Of a stretch of DNA of 20,029 nucleotides, positions 16,036 through 20,029 are shown in pieces (position 1 is the stretch's first letter; every line of letters starts with the position of its first letter). The notes under the pieces are model-generated. The model made no database searches. It saw nothing but the letters and a program-made list of their open reading frames with translations, and was not told the DNA's origin. Location of the stretch: contig DDST01000145.1 of NCBI GenBank assembly GCA_002343485.1, positions 1 through 20,029 of the forward strand, written 5' to 3'. The translations under genes were made by a program, and so were the position numbers. Source of the stretch: Proteobacteria bacterium UBA2383. Its GTDB lineage: Bacteria > Pseudomonadota > Gammaproteobacteria > Competibacterales > Competibacteraceae.

Positions 16036-17583
16036 TTAACCCCGGCCCGTCCAAGCGATCTTGTACAGATCCAGCCGCCGGTCGCGGAAGTTGCGCACAC
16101 TGCCATGCACGCGCAACTCCTTAATGTTATCCAGGTCCAGATCGACGATCAGTGTCATCTCGGTGTTCGGCGTAGCCTCAGCGGCAATAGCATCATGTGG
16201 AAACGCGAAATCAGACGGCGTGAACACCGCTGCTTGGGCATATTGCATGTCCATGTTCTCCACTTTCGGCAGGTTGCCAACGCTGCCAGAAATCACCACA
16301 TAGCATTCATTCTCAATGGCCCTGGCCTGGGCACAGCGCCGCACTCGCAAGTAGGCGTTCTTGGTGTCGGTCCAGAACGGTACGAACAGAATCTGCATCC
16401 CTTGATCCGCCAGCAGGCGCGGCAATTCAGGAAATTCAACATCGTAGCAGATCAGAATACCGACTTTGCCGACATCCAATTCGAACACCTGGAGTGAGTC
16501 GCCACCCTGCAAACCCCAATAGGCTCGTTCGTCGGGCGTAATATGCAACTTGGATTGTTTATCCCATGTCCCATCACGGCGACACAAGTAAGCCGCATTG
16601 TATAACACACCATCGCCGTATTCCGGCATACTGCCCGCAATGATATTGACATTGTAGGCAATCGCCATTTGCAGTATGGCTTCACGCAGAGGCTCGGTGT
16701 ACTCGGCCAGTTGCCGCACCGCTTCAGCGGTATTGTGTTGATGGAACAGCGCCATCAAGGGACCGTTGAAAAATTCCGGGAACAGCACGATATCGGTCTG
16801 GTAACCGGCTACTGCGTCTACGAAGTACTCAACCTGCTGCAAAATATCCTCCAGCGAGGAAATCTGGCGCATCTGCCATTGCACAGCACCGACCCGCACC
16901 ACTGACTTGCGCCCGCCAATCAGGATTTCCTTATCCTCATAATAGATATTCAGCCATTCCAGCAGCACCGCGTAGGCCCTGGATTCATCATCGTCCGGCA
17001 GGTAGCCCGTCACAATTTTGCGGACATGAAAATCGTTGGCTAACTGAAAAGTGAGAATAGGGTCCACCAGCTCCTTGGCCCGGACTTGTTCCACATACTG
17101 CTGCGGGGTCATATTGTGCGCGTACTGGCCGTAACCAGGAATCCGGCCACCGACGATCACCGCGCGCAGATTCAGCTTCTCGCACAGCTCCTTACGGGCG
17201 TCGTACAGCCGCCGGCCTAGCCGCATATCGCGGTAGTCGGGATGCACGAAGACATCGACACCGTACAACGTGTCGCCATTGGGGTCATGCGTGGTGAGAT
17301 AACCATCGCCGATGATCTGCCAGTAGGTATGGCGGTCGCCGTAGCGGCCGTAATCGACGATCAGGCTGATGGTCGCCGCGACGACCTTGCCATTATCCTC
17401 AATGCAGACCTGTCCTTCTGGAAAGCGGGCGATCTGCGAGGCAAACTGCTCGCGGCTCCAGGCCCCGTCCATATTGGGGTAGACCATTTCCATGATTTCC
17501 TGCACGTCGCCATAATCGGACAGGCGTAGATTCCGCAGCTTTAAGCGGTGCTGGACGGGGTGTTCGGTGAGTTTTTCGGTCAT
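16036..17583 (-). CDS. GNAT acetyltransferase-carbon-nitrogen hydrolase fusion
   Basis: The 515-residue product joins two domains found together in a conserved but poorly characterised family. Residues about 14-215 are a GNAT acyltransferase: LRNLRLSDYGDVQEIM, then GVDVFVHPDYRDMRLGRRLY (108-127), whose RLGRRL is the acetyl-CoA pyrophosphate loop. Residues about 228-510 are a nitrilase-superfamily amidohydrolase with the triad Glu270 (LFPEFFNGPL), Lys345 (KQSKLHITPDE) and Cys379 (ILICYDVEFPE). The substrate is unknown; such fusions might acylate one amine and hydrolyse an amide. No clear ribosome site precedes the ATG. It lies 70 bases after the CoA-binding gene and 192 bases before acs, all on the minus strand. 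Confidence 0.9.
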   Translation of the reverse strand: MTEKLTEHPVQHRLKLRNLRLSDYGDVQEIMEMVYPNMDGAWSREQFASQIARFPEGQVCIEDNGKVVAATISLIVDYGRYGDRHTYWQIIGDGYLTTHDPNGDTLYGVDVFVHPDYRDMRLGRRLYDARKELCEKLNLRAVIVGGRIPGYGQYAHNMTPQQYVEQVRAKELVDPILTFQLANDFHVRKIVTGYLPDDDESRAYAVLLEWLNIYYEDKEILIGGRKSVVRVGAVQWQMRQISSLEDILQQVEYFVDAVAGYQTDIVLFPEFFNGPLMALFHQHNTAEAVRQLAEYTEPLREAILQMAIAYNVNIIAGSMPEYGDGVLYNAAYLCRRDGTWDKQSKLHITPDERAYWGLQGGDSLQVFELDVGKVGILICYDVEFPELPRLLADQGMQILFVPFWTDTKNAYLRVRRCAQARAIENECYVVISGSVGNLPKVENMDMQYAQAAVFTPSDFAFPHDAIAAEATPNTEMTLIVDLDLDNIKELRVHGSVRNFRDRRLDLYKIAWTGRG

Positions 17584-17653
17584 GTTAAGCGTGAGATTGA
17601 AGGTACAGGGGCAGGGTTATCAAGAACAAAGATGACAAGGTTGTGAAACCGAT

Positions 17654-18076
17654 TCAGCGCACCCATCGAACGTAATCCCGGTAGATACAGCGATCCATCA
17701 CGACCGTCATGCCCGCCTCACGCGCGCGCCACGCCGCTGCTTCATCCACCACGCCATCTTGCAGCCATAAAGCTGGCAGCTTCAAGGCGATGCATTCCTC
17801 GACGAGACCAGCGACATGGCTCGATTGGCGAAACACGTCGACTAAATCCACCGGCTCCGGGAGGTCGTGCAGGCTCGGGTAAGCCTTTTCGCCCAGCACC
17901 TCCGATAAGGCGGGATTGACCGGGATGATGCGAAAACCGAAGCCTTGCAGCGCCTTGGCGACGCTGTGGCTGGGCCGGCCCGGCGACGCGGACAGCCCGG
18001 CCACGGCAATGGTCTCGATTCGTTGGAGCAGATCCTTGATCTCTTCCATGGACGGATTGATAAAACGCGGGTTCAT
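17654..18076 (-). CDS. CoA-binding Rossmann protein (YccU type)
   Basis: The 140-residue product is one CoA_binding_2 domain, the fold of the CoA-binding part of succinyl-CoA synthetase: TIAVAGLSASPGRPSHSVAK (22-41) is the nucleotide loop, GFRIIPVNPALSEVLGEKAYPSL the second strand region, VDLVDVFRQ and LPALWLQDGVVDEAA the later strands, and VVMDRCIYRDY the C-terminus. YccU-like proteins bind CoA; their role is not established. The ATG at 18076 lies 90 bases from the divergent ATPase gene. It precedes the GNAT-nitrilase gene and may be co-transcribed with it. Confidence 0.88.
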   Translation of the reverse strand: MNPRFINPSMEEIKDLLQRIETIAVAGLSASPGRPSHSVAKALQGFGFRIIPVNPALSEVLGEKAYPSLHDLPEPVDLVDVFRQSSHVAGLVEECIALKLPALWLQDGVVDEAAAWRAREAGMTVVMDRCIYRDYVRWVR

Positions 18077-18125
18077 GGGCAGGTTTCCTATGGGTGACTC
18101 AACATCTTAGCTTGCAACAAGCGCG

Positions 18126-18131
18126 TATAAT
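18126..18131 (+). promoter_or_regulatory. Candidate -10 element for the ATPase gene pair
   Basis: A perfect TATAAT lies 35 bases before the ATPase ATG, in the 90-base divergent gap with the CoA-binding gene. No good -35 hexamer is found 16-18 bases upstream, so an activator or a weak promoter would be implied. The hexamer is seen; promoter activity is inferred. Confidence 0.4.
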
Positions 18132-18166
18132 AATCTGAAATCCATTAATCGTTTCGATGATCTCCC

Positions 18167-19501
18167 ATGAGCTACCAGCCCCCGCGCTACATTGGCGAAA
18201 TCTTGCAAAAACTTGAGGTTGAAGAGGCGCTCGCGCCGGACGACCCGCGTTACGTCAACACCCAAGCCGCGCGCGATAGCGAGCGGACGTTCAAAAGGTT
18301 TGGAAGAAAATTCGGATTTTCCCCGAACAATGACCGTCCGTTCAGACCCACGCAGCGGCATGTGCTGTTCTTCGGCCATATCGGCAGCGGCAAGACCACC
18401 GAATTGCGCCGCTATGTCAACGATCTCAGCGGGCCAGGGCGATTCTTCACCGTCGAAGTGGACATCAATGCCCTGCTCGACCGCTATAACTTGCAATATG
18501 CCGATGTCCTGATGGCCATGGCGCACGCGCTGCTCGAACGCCTGCGTGACGAAGAGGTAGCGCTACCCGCCGATGCGCTGCGGGAGCTGGAAAGCTGGTT
18601 CGCCGACAAGGTGTTGAGCCAGGAGGAAACCAGGGAGTTCGCGCTCGGCATCGAAACCAGCGTCACAGCCAAGGGTGGCGTTCCTTATCTGCTGGAACTG
18701 CTGGGCCGCTTCACCACGGCATTCAAGAACAATCACACCTACAAGGAATCGCTGCGCCGGGTGATTCGCAACACCTTCGGCGATTTCGCGGCGGCTTTCA
18801 ACCGGTTGCTACGGGAGGCTGAAAAGACCCTGACCGACGCCAACAAGGCGCTGCGCGTGCTGTTTCTCATCGACGGCACCGACAAACTGCGCGGTGAGGA
18901 TACCCGCCGGTTTTTCGTTTATGACGTGGAACTTTTATTGGAGATTACGGCGCTGGCGGTTTACACCGCGCCGATCACGCTCAAGTATGAAAGTAACCTT
19001 GCCGGCAAGCTGGACGCGGATCTGGTGCTGCCGATGATCAAGCTGTACGAAAAGGACAACGCGCGCTGCGAGGCAGGATGGAACGCCATGCGCGACATTT
19101 TGCTGCTACGGGCCGACCGCTCGGTGTTCGCCAGCGAGGTGGACATCGAGCGCCTGATCGAGCATTCCGGCGGCCATCCGCGCGAGCTGCTGCGATTGCT
19201 CAAGCTGTGTTGCGAGTTCGCCGAGGACGACACGCTCGACGCGGTGACCGTCGAGTCGGCGATCAAGCAACTCGCTTCGGAGTACCGCCGCTTTTTGGAA
19301 CCGGACGACTACGCCCTGCTGGCCAAGCTCGATAACGATGAGATTCACGCCGGCAACGACGAGCGCACCCGCCGGCTGCTCTACAACCTGGCGCTGCTGG
19401 AATACAACGATGCCTCCTGGCGGCGCAGCCATCCGGTGGTGCGCACGCTGGAAGGCTACCAGCGCGCCCGTTCGGCTTTGCCGCCGGCGGCGGGGAATTA
19501 A
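18167..19501 (+). CDS. P-loop ATPase with C-terminal winged-helix-like region (AAA/STAND-like)
   Basis: The 444-residue product has a Walker A motif FFGHIGSGKTTELRRY (68-83) and a Walker B-like LFLIDGTDKL (232-241). ADVLMAMAHALLERL follows the first strand, and SGGHPRELLRLL (334-345) looks like a sensor-2 segment. The C-terminal part (about 375-435) with LALLEYNDASWRRSHPVVR resembles a winged helix. The GSGKTTEL pattern and the layout recall a family of NTPases that pair with TPR-type partner genes and are proposed to act as signal-gated switches in conflict or stress systems. No effector domain is visible. The ribosome site is weak. The next gene starts 6 bases after the stop. The region is more GC-rich than its neighbours. 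Confidence 0.75.
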   Translation: MSYQPPRYIGEILQKLEVEEALAPDDPRYVNTQAARDSERTFKRFGRKFGFSPNNDRPFRPTQRHVLFFGHIGSGKTTELRRYVNDLSGPGRFFTVEVDINALLDRYNLQYADVLMAMAHALLERLRDEEVALPADALRELESWFADKVLSQEETREFALGIETSVTAKGGVPYLLELLGRFTTAFKNNHTYKESLRRVIRNTFGDFAAAFNRLLREAEKTLTDANKALRVLFLIDGTDKLRGEDTRRFFVYDVELLLEITALAVYTAPITLKYESNLAGKLDADLVLPMIKLYEKDNARCEAGWNAMRDILLLRADRSVFASEVDIERLIEHSGGHPRELLRLLKLCCEFAEDDTLDAVTVESAIKQLASEYRRFLEPDDYALLAKLDNDEIHAGNDERTRRLLYNLALLEYNDASWRRSHPVVRTLEGYQRARSALPPAAGN

Positions 19502-19507
19502 GATACC

Positions 19508-20029
19508 GTGCCGGCCAACGAGCTGTTCCGCTTCGACCTTGCTCGCCACCGGGCGGCGGCCGGGTTGCGGCCGGAGCATATCAACGATTTTCAACGTTTG
19601 ATCAAAACGCTGCGCTATGGCAGCCGCTTCCAGCTTCTGTTCGCCGAATTCACCGAAGCCGACTACCGCGATGCGCTGATCCAGCAACTCGACCTCGTGT
19701 TCGCCGAACTCGGTCAACCCGTGGCACGGATCGATCTATCCCGCCAAAGTTTCGCCGGCTTTGCCGCGCTCGAAGCCGAATTGCGCCGGCTGGCCGCCGA
19801 TCACGGCGCGATTCATCTGACCGGCGTGGACGGCTGGTTCGACGAGGGCCGCTGGCGGGATTTCAACATCCGCCGCGAAGCCATCGCCTTTGGCGTGCCG
19901 GTACGTTTGGCCATTTGGCTCAGCGCCGGGAGCGTGGCGCAGGCCATCGTGCTGGCGCCCGACCTGTGGGCCTGGCGTGGCGGCGTCTATGCCTTTACCA
20001 CCGTCCCCGCCGGTCCCCACGAAATACCC
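19508..20029 (+). CDS. Partner of the P-loop ATPase, truncated by the window end
   Basis: From GTG at 19508 the frame is open for 174 codons to the window end, so the gene is incomplete. It starts VPANELFRFDLARHRAAAG and continues with FQLLFAEFTEADYRDALI, GAIHLTGVDGWFDEGRW, FNIRREAIAFGVPVRLAIWL and APDLWAWRGGVYAF. No Walker A or catalytic motif is seen in this part. The order of 'RREA..', '..WL..' and 'APDLWAWR.GV' strings recalls N-terminal regions of TPR-repeat proteins that sit next to such ATPases; the part beyond the window would be expected to contain repeats. Six bases separate it from the ATPase stop, so co-translation is likely. The function is unknown. Confidence 0.6.
   Translation, partial: MPANELFRFDLARHRAAAGLRPEHINDFQRLIKTLRYGSRFQLLFAEFTEADYRDALIQQLDLVFAELGQPVARIDLSRQSFAGFAALEAELRRLAADHGAIHLTGVDGWFDEGRWRDFNIRREAIAFGVPVRLAIWLSAGSVAQAIVLAPDLWAWRGGVYAFTTVPAGPHEIP

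Noticed and set aside
19106..19717. Minus-strand 203-codon frame
   Set aside because: It is antisense to the ATPase and its partner, whose frames show motifs and continuous coding character.

Overview
The window is about 20 kb of chromosome with single-copy housekeeping and envelope genes. The set points to a gammaproteobacterium: a CreBC sensor pair close to the enteric one, Bfd with bacterioferritin, L-Ara4N lipid A enzymes, a Braun-type lipoprotein with an ErfK/YbiS-type transpeptidase, MtfA, and YpfJ. A lineage outside the enterics, such as a Competibacter-like one, would fit, but that is a guess. No tRNA, rRNA, CRISPR array, transposase or phage gene is visible.

Layout. 1-1000 (+): bfd-bfr iron storage. 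1084-4067 (-): three genes for L-Ara4N precursor chemistry, in which the usual fused ArnA is two separate genes (formyltransferase, then UDP-glucuronate decarboxylase) followed by arnD. 4137-7030: an envelope block with a thioesterase and a LysM/YkuD L,D-transpeptidase (+), facing a small alanine-zipper lipoprotein and a lipoprotein-type second L,D-transpeptidase (-). 7130-8392: an OsmC-like protein (-) and a YgjP-type metalloprotease (+) that lacks its usual N-terminus. 8426-12560 (-): SLAC1/TDT transporter, YpfJ-like metallopeptidase, creB and creC, probably co-transcribed. 12711-13769 (-): a two-helix membrane protein and mtfA. 13906-18076 (-): a CoA-binding protein, a GNAT-nitrilase fusion and acs. 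18167-20029 (+): a GC-rich P-loop ATPase followed after 6 bases by a partner gene cut by the window end.

Most likely functional groups. The two transpeptidases and the lipoprotein together look like an outer-membrane-to-murein tethering set. The arn genes supply part of the L-Ara4N pathway, with arnB, arnC and arnT presumably elsewhere. The CoA-binding protein and GNAT-nitrilase sit upstream of acs, whose conserved acetylatable lysine makes an acetylation link worth testing. The ATPase pair at the right edge is the least characterised part and looks like a regulated NTPase module.

Regulatory and repeat structure: a strong minus-strand terminator after the lipoprotein gene and another after acs; a bidirectional hairpin between bfr and arnD; a perfect 7-6-7 inverted repeat over the predicted -10 of the transporter gene; a 16-bp perfect stem right after mtfA; a REP-like hairpin near 7660; and a short GC-rich palindromic repeat found once in the acs 3' region and once inside the formyltransferase coding sequence. 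No gene-free stretch exceeds 300 bases. Bases 1-220 hold only the bfd leader with nested inverted repeats.
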